DNA of 64,000 nt from Pseudoalteromonas sp. SMS1 (GCF_021530565.1 NZ_JAKGBI010000017.1:62001-126000); one strand, 5' to 3'. Shown: positions 36,918 to 46,626, numbered from the stretch's first letter. Made by a program: numbers and translations. The notes: generated by a model from the letters alone, not told the origin.

Positions 36918-37625
36918 TTAATTTCGTTGAATGCGCCGTCGTCGCCAAGGCGGTGACTGGAATAGCAAGATCATCCCTGAAAGACAAAACAAAACACTGG
37001 TCGCAGAAAAAGAGATAAGTAATGGGTTATTAAAATCGTCTCTCTCATCATAATCCATGATATGCAGCATCCAGAAAAAATCGAATATGCGCCATAACGT
37101 GCTACGCACCGTAACGACTTGGCCGCTTGTTGCGTCTAGGTAGAGGGTCGTACTGACCCAATCAGCATAAACAACACGCCAAATGTGTTGGCGATATTGT
37201 ACTTCCCGAGGACCTGCGTCTAGGAGCTCTATGGTTGCCAATGGCCCGTCACCAATATAATGCCGCTTGGCTTGTTGACGAATTTGCTCTTTTGTTGGCG
37301 TTTGCAGTGGCTGGCCGTGTGTGCCATCAAAATAGGTGATAGTGTCAGCACCGACTTTAATGACGGGTTGGTCTAGAAAATGGGTAAATTCTATTTGGTG
37401 CAAATTACCAACCTGCGACTTAATCTGATCTAAGCTGGCAGTATAATTTGTAGCGTTGAACGGGTTTTCTAGTTGTCTGTGTGCAAGGTGTTTGCCGTGG
37501 ACCATGTCCAATGGAATTGCACTCATAACCAAGCCGCCAAGCAACCAAGCAAATATTTGAAGTGCGAGTAAATAGCCAAGATATTTATGAACTTTTCTGG
37601 CTGGTTTTAGGGCTGTTTTATTCAT
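36918..37625 (-). CDS. PepSY-domain membrane protein (short form)
   Basis: A 235-residue protein with an N-terminal membrane helix (about 15-37, LGYLLALQIFAWLLGGLVMS), a periplasmic PepSY-like part (Lys-Glu-Gln-Ile near 115, DATSGQVV near 165) and a second helix near 205-225, ending in a basic tail. Conserved His residues near both helices (KVHKYLGY, WMLHIMDYDERDD) are as in PepSY-associated transmembrane proteins, where they may bind haem. It is half the length of the PepSY protein at 18138 and has no receptor next to it. A redox or iron-related role is likely; nothing ties it to the siderophore specifically. Confidence 0.82.
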   Translation of the reverse strand: MNKTALKPARKVHKYLGYLLALQIFAWLLGGLVMSAIPLDMVHGKHLAHRQLENPFNATNYTASLDQIKSQVGNLHQIEFTHFLDQPVIKVGADTITYFDGTHGQPLQTPTKEQIRQQAKRHYIGDGPLATIELLDAGPREVQYRQHIWRVVYADWVSTTLYLDATSGQVVTVRSTLWRIFDFFWMLHIMDYDERDDFNNPLLISFSATSVLFCLSGMILLFQSPPWRRRRIQRN

Positions 37626-37815
37626 TACTCTGTTTTTTGGTCAAAATTGCTGATAGCTTATTGAAATTAACGTAAAATCCAAAGTGACAAATTGTCGCAC
37701 CCAAAAGTATGACTTTCAGGGTCGGGTTCGCACTCATACCGTGACAACTTGTTGTATGGAAATTAAACAATTGGCGGGCTTAGGTCCAATCACCCAGCAA
37801 GGTAACGCATTCGCA

Positions 37816-38196
37816 ATGTCAGAAATCCAATTTTTAAATGTCGATTTAGAGTTAGAGTCCAAACACGACATCTCCGCTTTGGTTGAGGATCTAAAGCGCA
37901 ACGCTGTTGTATTACACTATGATAAAGATGAATACAGAGAGCTGGCCAGGATTGAGTCAAGTGCCACTGTCACCAGTCCCAATAAAGCGATTAACCATTT
38001 ATGTGAGTTAATTGAATCGTGTTCAAAAGCGGCTCTAAAGCAATGGCTAGGGTGTAAAAAGCGCACTTTTGACATTGGCTTTGCATCAGGCGATGCACCT
38101 AAATGCTATTCTCAGGCATTGGATGTCGATACGCTGCTACGGATTTCTGCGATAGGTGCAGGCATTGAAATTACGCTTTACCCCGTAGAAAAGTAA
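37816..38196 (+). CDS. Uncharacterised cytosolic protein (possibly DUF4279-like)
   Basis: A 126-residue protein from ATG 37816 (MSEIQFLNVDLEL); in-frame starts at 37756 and 37684 are possible but lie in non-coding-looking sequence. There is no signal peptide or membrane segment. An alpha/beta pattern is seen, with ENxxLELxS-type strand, a central helix (NKAINHLCELIESCSKAALKQWL) and strands FDIGFASG and IEITLYPVE. The last pattern recalls DUF4279 proteins, but I cannot confirm it. It is a single gene divergent from the PepSY protein, followed by a long AT-rich gap. Confidence 0.65.
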   Translation: MSEIQFLNVDLELESKHDISALVEDLKRNAVVLHYDKDEYRELARIESSATVTSPNKAINHLCELIESCSKAALKQWLGCKKRTFDIGFASGDAPKCYSQALDVDTLLRISAIGAGIEITLYPVEK

Positions 38197-38806
38197 CTTA
38201 TATAACTTGCAATATTGCTGTTGGTGAGATGTGCTATTGACCAACAGCCAACCTCTTCTTTTCTTTGCTTATGCCAAAAATCTGCGCTTTCTTTTTTAAG
38301 TTTTTACTTAAAAACAGGTGTTTTTGTTACTTTTTTTTAAATTAAATATCTAAAAAAGGTAAATTGTTGTTCTTATGTGAATTGTTCATAATACCTGAAT
38401 AGGAACGTATTACCTGTTAAATTTTGGGCATGTTCTTCAAACTATTTAGTTTAATTAACACACTTTATAAATACAAACATCAAGATTTAAGTTTCTGTTT
38501 ATTATCTCTTTTGTTCCTAATACCTCGTTGTTTTGAAGATAAAATAATTGTGGATAAACCGGGTACTTTTTCTGACATAAACGTTTTGCAATCCTTATTA
38601 TTGCGATAATTAATTGTCCCGCTTTTTGTTTGGTTTGATGTTAAGTTTATATTTATCAGTGGGATACGCTCGATATGAATTTTTTCATGTTAATCTGTTA
38701 TTAATATCTTGATAAATCTATTGTGCTGTTTTATCGTGGTTGTGCACACATAGTTGTTTATCTTAGGGTAAATAAAAAAACACACGGATTATTTCAAGGA
38801 AATGTT
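38197..38806. other. 610-base AT-rich gap without a convincing gene
   Basis: Very AT-rich sequence. A 61-codon ORF at 38424-38609 has skewed composition and no ribosome site and is not called. Two short similar stretches (TTGTTC followed by ATAATACCT or CTAATACCT, near 38385 and 38513) are visible. The distal part presumably holds the promoter of the gene at 38807. Confidence 0.5.
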
Positions 38807-40000
38807 ATGAATAGGTTACTTAAGTTTGCAGCACTGCATTCAGTCGTTATGCTTGCCAGTACAACGGCAATTGCAAGTCAATTAGAACAATCATCGAGTA
38901 GTGCACGCTCAGTGCATACTGAATTGCAATCGATAGATAGATTCAATAACCAAAATATGCAGGTCGCAGACATCAAAAGGGTGGTTGCAAAGGCTGTGGC
39001 GGTACAACTAGGTGAGAAACAAGCAAATTGGTTATCACAGCTAGACAGCACGCACACGTTAAGTTTTGCTGATTTAGGCTTACCTACGGCGAGTGCCCAG
39101 CTAGGTATGCAAGCCAGTGAACAAACTCGACAGCTGAAAGGACTTTCTAGTGATGGCCAAAATGTATATCAGCTACGTCTTGCGGATGAGTCGATGTTAT
39201 CTCAATGGCAAGATGGTCAAATGCCTTTAGTTGCGTTTGCACCGCGTGGTGAGGATACACAATGGATCCATGTTGAAGCGTTTGATGCTGCGGGTGAACT
39301 TCATTTGCTTGATGCACAGAAGATGCCCACTAGACCGGTATTGGTCGTAGAGTTAGACAAACAACTTGTACACCGTGAAGGCATTGAAGTGATGCGCAAG
39401 GTGTTCAATCAAAATCGTGAGTTTGCAGAGCATTCGCCTTTATCGCAAGTGTCATCATTTGCGCCTCAGCAGAGTGCACCTATTTCAACTTCAGTCATTA
39501 GCCGTATCCGCTTAAAGGACGACAAAGAGCCTTGGATTTCAGGCGCAGCAGAAGTATATGCTGTGGTCAATGGCGTCAGTCCAACTCGGGATGAGCCAGC
39601 GTTAGATGTGGTGGATTTACCGTATCTTGATCATGATGGACAAGATTACACACCTAATCAAATCCTCATTCACTGGGAGCGCTATCGTTGGCAGGCAGCG
39701 GATGTCTTATTGATGGAGCATGACGACAACACCAACTATCAAGAATTGGCATCGACCTTTTTGAACATTGTAACGCAAGTAATGAGGTTGATCCCCGATC
39801 CAAATGTGCAGGGCTATGCCATTATTCCACAATTAACAAATGAGTTAATTAAGGCGATGCCAAGTCATTGGTTTACCAATGATGATGACTATGTAGATGT
39901 ATTTTATACGTTATTTGAAAATCGCCAGTACAACAACCTGATGGGGGCGAGCAATAACGCAAAAATGACTTTATCTCCCTTAACGATAGAGCCAAGGTAA
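38807..40000 (+). CDS. Secreted protein, DUF3103-like
   Basis: A 397-residue protein with signal peptide (MNRLLKFAALHSVVMLASTT, cleavage near AIA-SQ). AAGGAAAT precedes ATG 38807; the in-frame extension to 38723 is rejected. The C-terminal half contains ISRIRLKDDKEPWISGAAE, YAVVNGVSP, VDLPYLDHDGQDY and QILIHWERYRW, with many acidic residues (EHDDNTNY, NDDDYVD). This resembles the DUF3103 family of Vibrio and Pseudoalteromonas from memory; no function is known. It stands alone with its own terminator. Confidence 0.72.
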   Translation: MNRLLKFAALHSVVMLASTTAIASQLEQSSSSARSVHTELQSIDRFNNQNMQVADIKRVVAKAVAVQLGEKQANWLSQLDSTHTLSFADLGLPTASAQLGMQASEQTRQLKGLSSDGQNVYQLRLADESMLSQWQDGQMPLVAFAPRGEDTQWIHVEAFDAAGELHLLDAQKMPTRPVLVVELDKQLVHREGIEVMRKVFNQNREFAEHSPLSQVSSFAPQQSAPISTSVISRIRLKDDKEPWISGAAEVYAVVNGVSPTRDEPALDVVDLPYLDHDGQDYTPNQILIHWERYRWQAADVLLMEHDDNTNYQELASTFLNIVTQVMRLIPDPNVQGYAIIPQLTNELIKAMPSHWFTNDDDYVDVFYTLFENRQYNNLMGASNNAKMTLSPLTIEPR

Positions 40001-40112
40001 GTACACTTGTAAATCGCGGCGGTGGTGGAATATCAAAACGGTTTACAGGATAGGAAGCGAGTTAGCTTACCTTTATTAAACACTCACGTAGACTCTGCGC
40101 TGAGTATGTTAC

Positions 40113-40140
40113 GCGGCCTAATGGATTAGGCCGCTTTTTT
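40113..40140 (+). terminator. Terminator of the DUF3103-like gene
   Basis: GCGGCCTAAT (40113-40122) and ATTAGGCCGC (40125-40134) form a strong hairpin followed by TTTTTT. Confidence 0.88.
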
Positions 40141-40162
40141 CTCTCAGGTTATAGCCTGAAAA

Positions 40163-41803
40163 TTACCAAATTTTTTCGACAAATTCGGGGTGATCAATAT
40201 ACGGGTTGCGGTTACCTTGGTATTCGTACGCAGCTTGGTTGCGGGCACGTTCTATATCATCTACCGGATCTTGTTGGTGCCAGCGTTTAAGTAGGGCGAT
40301 GACCCATGGCTCAAAAACTGCATTGGCTGTGCCGTTTAAGACATCATTGCCATAGCTCGACTTGTTTTGCCATCCGGCAATGACATTTTCATATCGTGTT
40401 GCCATGTAGAAGTAAATACGTGCCATATCGCCTTTGAACTGGTCGATGGGCTCAAAGACGGTACCTGAATAATTGATACCGCTGGCACTGCCTAGCTTAC
40501 TGCCGTTACTTGATGTGTAGCTGGCATTACCGACTTCGCCAAAGGGGTAACTATTGCGCTTCGCATTGACGAAACCATCTGAGGCAAAGATATGATGAAC
40601 GTCTGAATTCATAGGTTCCACTTTGCCACCAAACCAACTCTTAGGAAATGAGTGTTCGCGGTTGTAACAATCACCTTCTACTCGGTAGCTGCCGCATTGG
40701 TCGCCTACTGCCGCAAAGTTCACGTTATCAGCGGTGCTGGGTTTTTCTGAGTATCTATCTAGCACGGTATTGTCTTTTTCAAAGAAACGGTCTCGCTCAT
40801 ATTGATCTATGAATGACCACAGTGCGCTATAACCACGGTTAGTGTGATCTTTAATAATGGTATGTAGCTGAGATTTTAGTGTGTACCCAGTGAGACCCGC
40901 TGCCGATGCATAATAACCAGTGGGATCTTGGCCACCGCCATCCCCTCCGTCGTTGCCCAAAGTAAACGTTTTTTGCGCTTGATTAGTAAATTCGCTACCA
41001 GCTGCCAATACTTGACTATTGAGCGTTAATTCATAGCTACCATTGCCGTGTGAACAACAGATACCGTCTCCATAACTGTCAGAGATCACAAACGTGTAAG
41101 TGCCATCAGCCAAGCACAAGGATTCATTATTAGTGGTATTGTTCGCATAGCCATTACCGCTATTGAGCACTTGTCCCTGTTGATTTTTTAGTGCCCAGCT
41201 GGTCTCACTGGCATAGTTGTCAGTGATAAGTTTCAATTGGACTGAATTTTGTTGGCATTGTGTGGGTGGGGGAGGCGGGGGTGGGGTAGTCGTTGAGTCA
41301 CTTGGGGTAAAGTGATCAACATACACCACTTCAGTGCCGTCAAATCCGCTGGTGTCGTAAAAACGCAGGCCCACTTCAATAGTTTTAGTGCTGCTGGCTG
41401 TATATTGATACGAAAGCTGTTGCCACTGACCCGTTAGATTTTCATTCGAATATCCACGATAACCATCTACGTATAATCGTGCCTTAATACTGCCCTCGGT
41501 ATGGTAGACCCAAGTACTGAACGTGTAGCTTTGTCCGTTAATGACAGAAATTGCCTGACGGAGATCCGTATTACCCTGTGTGGCGGTCTTGACCGTCACT
41601 GAAGCGGCACTTTGGCCATCTTTGATCGGGGTATTTACTTGGGAGAGTGTTATTCCCGTGTCAATGGTAGACCAATTGCTCGGCGTGTTTTGTTGCCAAT
41701 TTTCGAAGCTGCCATTACTAACTTCTGCACTGGCTATTGGACAAACTAATCCAATTAAAACAGCGGTCTTTATACTAAATCTATGAAAATTACGATGCTT
41801 CAT
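40163..41803 (-). CDS. Secreted endonuclease I family nuclease with carbohydrate-binding-like domains
   Basis: A 546-residue exported nuclease. The signal peptide (about 1-26, ending IASA-EV) is followed by a beta-sandwich of the carbohydrate-binding type (SNGSFENWQQNTPSNW to about 150), a Pro-rich linker, a second beta domain (about 165-265, LITDNYASETSW, DSYGDGICC), a Gly/Asp linker and the nuclease domain (about 280-546). The latter has NREHSFPKSWFG with the catalytic His, HHIFASDG and a QFKGDMARIYFYM core. ATG 41803 is preferred; a GTG at 41812 adds three residues. The extra domains probably attach the enzyme to particles or extracellular polymer. It is a second endonuclease I paralogue besides the gene at 36233. 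Confidence 0.9.
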   Translation of the reverse strand: MKHRNFHRFSIKTAVLIGLVCPIASAEVSNGSFENWQQNTPSNWSTIDTGITLSQVNTPIKDGQSAASVTVKTATQGNTDLRQAISVINGQSYTFSTWVYHTEGSIKARLYVDGYRGYSNENLTGQWQQLSYQYTASSTKTIEVGLRFYDTSGFDGTEVVYVDHFTPSDSTTTPPPPPPPTQCQQNSVQLKLITDNYASETSWALKNQQGQVLNSGNGYANNTTNNESLCLADGTYTFVISDSYGDGICCSHGNGSYELTLNSQVLAAGSEFTNQAQKTFTLGNDGGDGGGQDPTGYYASAAGLTGYTLKSQLHTIIKDHTNRGYSALWSFIDQYERDRFFEKDNTVLDRYSEKPSTADNVNFAAVGDQCGSYRVEGDCYNREHSFPKSWFGGKVEPMNSDVHHIFASDGFVNAKRNSYPFGEVGNASYTSSNGSKLGSASGINYSGTVFEPIDQFKGDMARIYFYMATRYENVIAGWQNKSSYGNDVLNGTANAVFEPWVIALLKRWHQQDPVDDIERARNQAAYEYQGNRNPYIDHPEFVEKIW

Positions 41804-42072
41804 TTTTCTCACTTATTGTTTTGAGTAGGTTAATTAAGGTCAGATAATGTACTTTACAGTTATTAAAATGTTAAATAACTTTTGATCAAAAAATGATCGT
41901 TACTTTTAATCTGTTTTATTTGGAGTTTTTTTCTTTTCATAACTAAAAGGAATAACAAAGCAGATACTGTTCTTTTTTTTGTTAGATAGGAACAGTATCC
42001 TGCTTGCTATTAAATGACCTGCACAGTCAGGTGCGAGAGCAAGTAAACGAAATGGGTTACGGGGAATAATCA

Positions 42073-43890
42073 ATGTTGTTGAGTCAACTGAGTGCTGCGG
42101 CAAGTCCGCTATCACAAGAACAACTGCAAAAGTTACAGGGGTTGGTGGCTGAGCTAAATCCAATTCAACAGGCTTGGGTGAGTGGTTACTTGGCTGCAAA
42201 TGCCAATACTGCGGCACTCGGTGGCGTAATTGGAGAGGCAGCAGCGCCTGCACAAGAAGCTGCACCACTCACTATTTTATATGGTTCACAAACCGGCAAC
42301 GCAAAAGGTGTTGCTGCACAGCTTGAAGCGCAAGCAAAAGCACGCGGTTTAACAGCCAAGTTAGTGAATATGGCCGACTACAAGCCTGGTAATTTAAAGA
42401 AAGAAAAGTTCATTGCTGTTGCGGTGTCGACATATGGTGAAGGTGAGCCGCCTGAAGATGCTGAAAATCTGCACGAATTTTTGGTTGGCAAAAAAGCGCC
42501 AAAGTTAGAGGGTGTAAAAATTGCGGTGCTTGGATTGGGTGATTCAAGCTACGAGTTTTTCTGTCAAACTGCCATTGATTTCGAAGAACGTTTACAAAAG
42601 CTGGGTGCGCAAAGTGTTGTGGCGCGCGCAGATTTAGATGTTGACTACGACGAGCAAGCAGAGGCGTGGATAGCATCCGCATTGGATGCGTTCGAACCAG
42701 AGTTAAAGGCGCAGCAAAGTGCCGGTGCGGCTAATGTGGTCAGTGCGCCATTTGGTGCACCACAAGCCGCGCACAGCCAGTACACAAAACAGAATCCATT
42801 TTCGGCTGAAATCTCATCGGCAGTAAAGATCACAGGTCGAGATTCAACCAAAGATGTTCGCCACATTGAAATCGATTTAGAGGGTTCTGATATTAGCTAT
42901 CAGCCTGGTGATGCGTTGGGTGTCTACTTCTTAAATGATGAAGCTTTGGTGGATGAGGTGTTAAGTGCATTGAATATTGCACCTGAGAGCGAAGTAAAGC
43001 TGGGTGATGAGACATTGACTGTTCGTAATGCACTCATTGAAAAGCTTGAGCTAACACAGTCTTATCCTGGCTTTGTGGAAAAATATGCTGCGGCAACTGG
43101 GAATGAGGAACTTGCACAGTTAGTCACCGATAAAGCGGCATTGCGCCAGTATTTAGAGGCGCGTCAGGTATTTGATGTGATAAAACAAAACCCGAGTGAT
43201 ATCGCAGCACAAGCCCTCGTGGAGTGCTGTCGTAAAATCCAAGCGCGTTTATATTCGATAGCTTCAAGCCAAGCCGAGGTAGAAGAAGAAGTACACCTGA
43301 CCGTGGGCCTTGTCGAATTCGAAGCCTTTGGAGAACAACATTTTGGTGGCTGTTCAGGCTTCTTAGCACATCGTGTAGAAGAAGGTACAAAAGTTAAAGT
43401 ATTTAGTGAACACAATGACAACTTCCGTTTGCCAGCAGACGATAGCACACCTGTCATTATGGTGGGACCAGGTACTGGTATTGCGCCTTTCAGAGCGTTT
43501 TTACAAGAGCGTGATGCACGAGAAGCAGAAGGTGAAAACTGGTTGTTCTTTGGTAACCCACATTTTACACAAGATTTCCTATACCAAGTTGAAGTTCAAG
43601 GTTACGTGAAATCAGGATTGCTAAATCGTGTTGATTTGGCATTTAGTCGTGACCAGGCAGAGAAAATTTACGTCCAAGATCGTATTCGTGAGAAGGGCGC
43701 AGAGGTGTTTGCTTGGTTAGAGAAAGGTGCACATTTCTACGTATGTGGCGATGCCACGCGTATGGCAAAGGATGTACACCAGGCACTGTTGGACATTGTT
43801 AAAACCCATGGTGGAAAAGACGATGAGCAGGCCGAGCAATATTTGAAAGAGCTGCGTAGTGCTAACCGTTATCAAAAAGACGTCTATTAA
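42073..43890 (+). CDS. cysJ: Sulfite reductase (NADPH) flavoprotein alpha subunit
   Basis: A 605-residue diflavin reductase passing electrons from NADPH to CysI. An N-terminal leader of about 65 residues precedes the FMN flavodoxin domain (ILYGSQTGNAKGVA, STYGEGEPP, GLGDSSYEFFC), the linking FAD domain (RLYSIASS, GGCSGFLAH) and the NADPH domain (MVGPGTGIAPFRAFLQER, FFGNPH, YVCGDATRMAKDV), ending in the typical RYQKDVY. It is the first gene of cysJ-cysI-cysH. The ATG follows a GGGGAATA stretch. Confidence 0.97.
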   Translation: MLLSQLSAAASPLSQEQLQKLQGLVAELNPIQQAWVSGYLAANANTAALGGVIGEAAAPAQEAAPLTILYGSQTGNAKGVAAQLEAQAKARGLTAKLVNMADYKPGNLKKEKFIAVAVSTYGEGEPPEDAENLHEFLVGKKAPKLEGVKIAVLGLGDSSYEFFCQTAIDFEERLQKLGAQSVVARADLDVDYDEQAEAWIASALDAFEPELKAQQSAGAANVVSAPFGAPQAAHSQYTKQNPFSAEISSAVKITGRDSTKDVRHIEIDLEGSDISYQPGDALGVYFLNDEALVDEVLSALNIAPESEVKLGDETLTVRNALIEKLELTQSYPGFVEKYAAATGNEELAQLVTDKAALRQYLEARQVFDVIKQNPSDIAAQALVECCRKIQARLYSIASSQAEVEEEVHLTVGLVEFEAFGEQHFGGCSGFLAHRVEEGTKVKVFSEHNDNFRLPADDSTPVIMVGPGTGIAPFRAFLQERDAREAEGENWLFFGNPHFTQDFLYQVEVQGYVKSGLLNRVDLAFSRDQAEKIYVQDRIREKGAEVFAWLEKGAHFYVCGDATRMAKDVHQALLDIVKTHGGKDDEQAEQYLKELRSANRYQKDVY

Positions 43891-43898
43891 TAGACGTC
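43879..43898 (+). repeat. Perfect palindrome overlapping the cysJ stop
   Basis: GACGTCTATTAATAGACGTC is a full palindrome that includes the TAA stop of cysJ. As RNA it forms an 8-bp hairpin in the cysJ-cysI junction. It could affect mRNA processing or the subunit ratio. No T-run follows. Confidence 0.6.
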
Positions 43899-43944
43899 AT
43901 AACGCACTTACTTTCCGTCACAGCATACGAATTTAGGAATGACA

Positions 43945-45669
43945 ATGAGCAACCAAGATTATAAGCCAAATAGTAAGCACGATCCCGCTGCTAAATTTGC
44001 TGACAACGAGCGATTAAAAACTGAGAGTGAACATTTACGCGGTACCATTGAAACAGATCTAGGCGATCAGTTAACGGGGGGATTCACTAAAGATAACTTC
44101 CAGCTGATCCGTTTCCACGGTATGTATCAGCAAGATGACCGTGATATTCGTGCTGAGCGCGCGAAGCAAAAGCTTGAGCCACTGCACAACGTTATGTTAC
44201 GTGCGCGTATGCCGGGCGGTATCATCAAGCCAGCACAGTGGTTAGCAATTGACAAATTTGCTGAAGAGAAAACGTCGTACGGGAGTATCCGTCTCACAAC
44301 GCGTCAAACTTTCCAGTTTCACGGTGTGTTAAAGCCGCACATTAAAGAAATGCACTTAACACTGCATGATGTGGGGATTGACTCGATTGCAACCGCAGGA
44401 GATGTAAACCGTAATGTATTGTGTACTACGAACCCGGTAGAGTCTGAATTACACCAAGAAGCGTATGAGTGGGCGGCCAAAATTTCTGAGCACTTACTCC
44501 CAAAAACGCGTGCTTATTTAGAGATTTGGCTTAACGGTGAGCGTAAAGACTCAACAGAATTAGAGCCTATTCTTGGCTCAACTTACCTACCACGTAAGTT
44601 TAAAACGACGGTCACTATTCCACCCAATAACGAAGTGGACGTGCATGCAAATGACTTGAACTTTGTGGCCATTGCGGAAGAAGGTAAGTTAGTTGGTTTT
44701 AACGTACTCGTTGGCGGTGGTCTGGCCATGACTCACGGTGATGTTAATACGTACCCACGTCGTGCCGATGATTTCGGTTTTATTCCCTTGGAGCACACCT
44801 TAGCGATAGCAGAGCATGTTGTCAGTGTGCAACGTGACTGGGGTAACCGTGTAAACCGTAAAAATGCCAAGACCAAATACACGCTAGATGCATTTGGAAT
44901 CGATGCCTTTAAAGAGGAAGTCGAAAAGCGTGCAGGTGTTAAATTTGCACAGAGCCGCCCCTACGAGTTTACCCATCGCGGTGACCGTTTCGGTTGGGTA
45001 GAAGGCATTGATGGCAAACATCACTTAACGCTGTTTTTACAGAGCGGTCGTATCCTCGACTACCCTGAAAAGCCGTTAAAAACAGGGTGTCGCAAGATTG
45101 CAGAAATCCATAAAGGCGATTTCCGCATGACTGCAAACCAAAACTTGATCATTGCCGGTGTTGCGCAAGAAGACAAAGCGCAAATCGAACAAATTGCGCG
45201 TGAACACGGTTTAATCGATGACACGCATACGGAGCAAAGAAAGAGCTCTATGGCATGTGTTGCGATGCCAACATGTCCACTTGCGATGGCGGAAGCTGAA
45301 CGTTACTTGCCAGATTTGGTTGAAAAAACCGAAGCCTTGCTTGCCAAGCATGAGATCGCAAATGACGACATTATTCTACGTGTTGTTGGTTGTCCAAACG
45401 GATGTGGACGTGCCATGTTGGCGGAAGTCGGCTTAGTGGGTAAAGGCCCTGGCAAATACAACGTCTACCTTGGTGGCAACCGTGAAGGTACGCGAGTACC
45501 TAAGTTGTACCTTGAAAACGTGGGTGAAGAAACTTACCTGCCTGCGCTGGACGAATTAATCGGCCAGTGGGCTGCAGAGCGTAATGAGCAAGAGTGTTTT
45601 GGCGATTTCGTGATTCGTAAAGGCATCGTTGCTGAAGTGAAAGTTTCAAAAACGGATTTCCACGCTTAA
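43945..45669 (+). CDS. cysI: Sulfite reductase hemoprotein beta subunit
   Basis: A 574-residue siroheme and 4Fe-4S protein that reduces sulfite to sulfide with six electrons from CysJ. Cluster and siroheme ligands lie in the Cys motifs CVAMPTCPLAMAEAER and VGCPNGCGR. Substrate and siroheme contacts include the RLTTRQTFQFHG stretch and the Arg-rich TFQ region. ATG 43945 has AGGA six bases upstream; the ATG at 43939 is too close to it. Confidence 0.97.
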   Translation: MSNQDYKPNSKHDPAAKFADNERLKTESEHLRGTIETDLGDQLTGGFTKDNFQLIRFHGMYQQDDRDIRAERAKQKLEPLHNVMLRARMPGGIIKPAQWLAIDKFAEEKTSYGSIRLTTRQTFQFHGVLKPHIKEMHLTLHDVGIDSIATAGDVNRNVLCTTNPVESELHQEAYEWAAKISEHLLPKTRAYLEIWLNGERKDSTELEPILGSTYLPRKFKTTVTIPPNNEVDVHANDLNFVAIAEEGKLVGFNVLVGGGLAMTHGDVNTYPRRADDFGFIPLEHTLAIAEHVVSVQRDWGNRVNRKNAKTKYTLDAFGIDAFKEEVEKRAGVKFAQSRPYEFTHRGDRFGWVEGIDGKHHLTLFLQSGRILDYPEKPLKTGCRKIAEIHKGDFRMTANQNLIIAGVAQEDKAQIEQIAREHGLIDDTHTEQRKSSMACVAMPTCPLAMAEAERYLPDLVEKTEALLAKHEIANDDIILRVVGCPNGCGRAMLAEVGLVGKGPGKYNVYLGGNREGTRVPKLYLENVGEETYLPALDELIGQWAAERNEQECFGDFVIRKGIVAEVKVSKTDFHA

Positions 45670-45674
45670 TAAAA

Positions 45675-45689
45675 GGGCGCAATGCGCCC
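45675..45689 (+). repeat. Small GC-rich hairpin between cysI and cysH
   Basis: GGGCGC and GCGCCC pair across AAT directly after the cysI stop and about 16 bases before the cysH ATG. It has no T-run, so it is more likely an mRNA stability or processing element than a terminator. Confidence 0.5.
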
Positions 45690-45705
45690 GATAATAGGAC
45701 AAGCT

Positions 45706-46446
45706 ATGAGCGAATTTAAGCAAATATTGACGTTAGACAAAGCAACACAACAGGCAATGCTTGCTGATGCTAACGGCATGTTGGCACAAAAAAGTGTTGA
45801 AGAGCGTGTTGCTTGGGCGCTAGAAAACTTGCCTGATACCCATATGCTGTCGTCGAGCTTTGGCATTCAGGCTGCCGTGATGTTGCATTTGGTATCACAG
45901 CAAAAAAGTGATATCCCTGTGGTCTTAACTGACACCGGTTACCTATTTCCTGAAACATATCAGTTCATTGATGAAATGACTGAGAGGCTAAAGTTGAATC
46001 TGCAAGTTTTTCGCAGTGAATACAGTCCAGCTTGGCAAGAAGCAAAGTTTGGTAAGCTTTGGGAGCAAGGTGAAGACGGGATTAAGAAATATAATACCCT
46101 AAACAAGGTCGAACCGATGACGCGTGCTCTGAAAGAGCTTGGTGTGGGTACTTGGTTTAGTGGGTTACGTAGACAGCAATCTTCATCGCGTGCTGACAAA
46201 CAAATATTAGAGATCAGTCGTGGTAGCGTAAAAGTGTACCCAATTATCGAGTGGCATAATCGCGACGTTTATCAATACCTGACAAAGCATGATTTGCCAT
46301 ACCACCCATTATGGGAGCAAGGGTATGTGTCGATGGGGGATGTCCATACCACACGTAAACTAGAGCCAGGTATGACAGAAGAGGAAACACGCTTCTTTGG
46401 GTTAAATCGAGAGTGTGGTTTGCATATCGATGGTGACGGTATCTAA
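45706..46446 (+). CDS. cysH: Phosphoadenosine phosphosulfate reductase
   Basis: A 246-residue thioredoxin-dependent enzyme making sulfite from PAPS. Signatures: LSSSFGIQAAVMLHL (PP-loop type nucleotide site), LTDTGYLFPETYQFID, YNTLNKVEPMTRAL, TWFSGLRRQQSSSR and the C-terminal catalytic Cys in RECGLHIDGDGI. The lack of the second CC pairs of cluster-bearing APS reductases fits the PAPS type. ATG 45706 has AGGA seven bases upstream; the in-frame ATG at 45682 lies inside the hairpin and is rejected. Confidence 0.96.
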   Translation: MSEFKQILTLDKATQQAMLADANGMLAQKSVEERVAWALENLPDTHMLSSSFGIQAAVMLHLVSQQKSDIPVVLTDTGYLFPETYQFIDEMTERLKLNLQVFRSEYSPAWQEAKFGKLWEQGEDGIKKYNTLNKVEPMTRALKELGVGTWFSGLRRQQSSSRADKQILEISRGSVKVYPIIEWHNRDVYQYLTKHDLPYHPLWEQGYVSMGDVHTTRKLEPGMTEEETRFFGLNRECGLHIDGDGI

Positions 46447-46480
46447 TACTTTATTGTGTCCGCCCATGGTTATCAAAAAA

Positions 46481-46508
46481 ACAGCTGCTTTTTAAGCGGC
46501 TGTTTTTG
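46481..46508 (+). terminator. Terminator of cysJIH
   Basis: ACAGCTGCTT (46481-46490) pairs with AAGCGGCTGT (46494-46503; one G-U) across three T, followed by TTTTG. Confidence 0.85.
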
Positions 46509-46626
46509 TTTTAAATCGCGTCATTATTGCAAATTCGGATTGATAATTTTCTACTCAATTGTCAAACTCTAGTTAAGAAAGAGCTATACTGTAGAGGTGT
46601 GGCCTCAAGAAACAGGGAGTGCCGAA

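Noticed and set aside
38424..38609. 61-codon ORF in the AT-rich gap
   Set aside because: No ribosome site, low-complexity Leu/Phe-rich translation and no recognisable domain; likely chance.
41906..42268. 120-codon minus-strand ORF opposite the cysJ start
   Set aside because: It overlaps the cysJ N-terminus antisense and reads as Pro/Leu-rich noise with a Lys-rich end.
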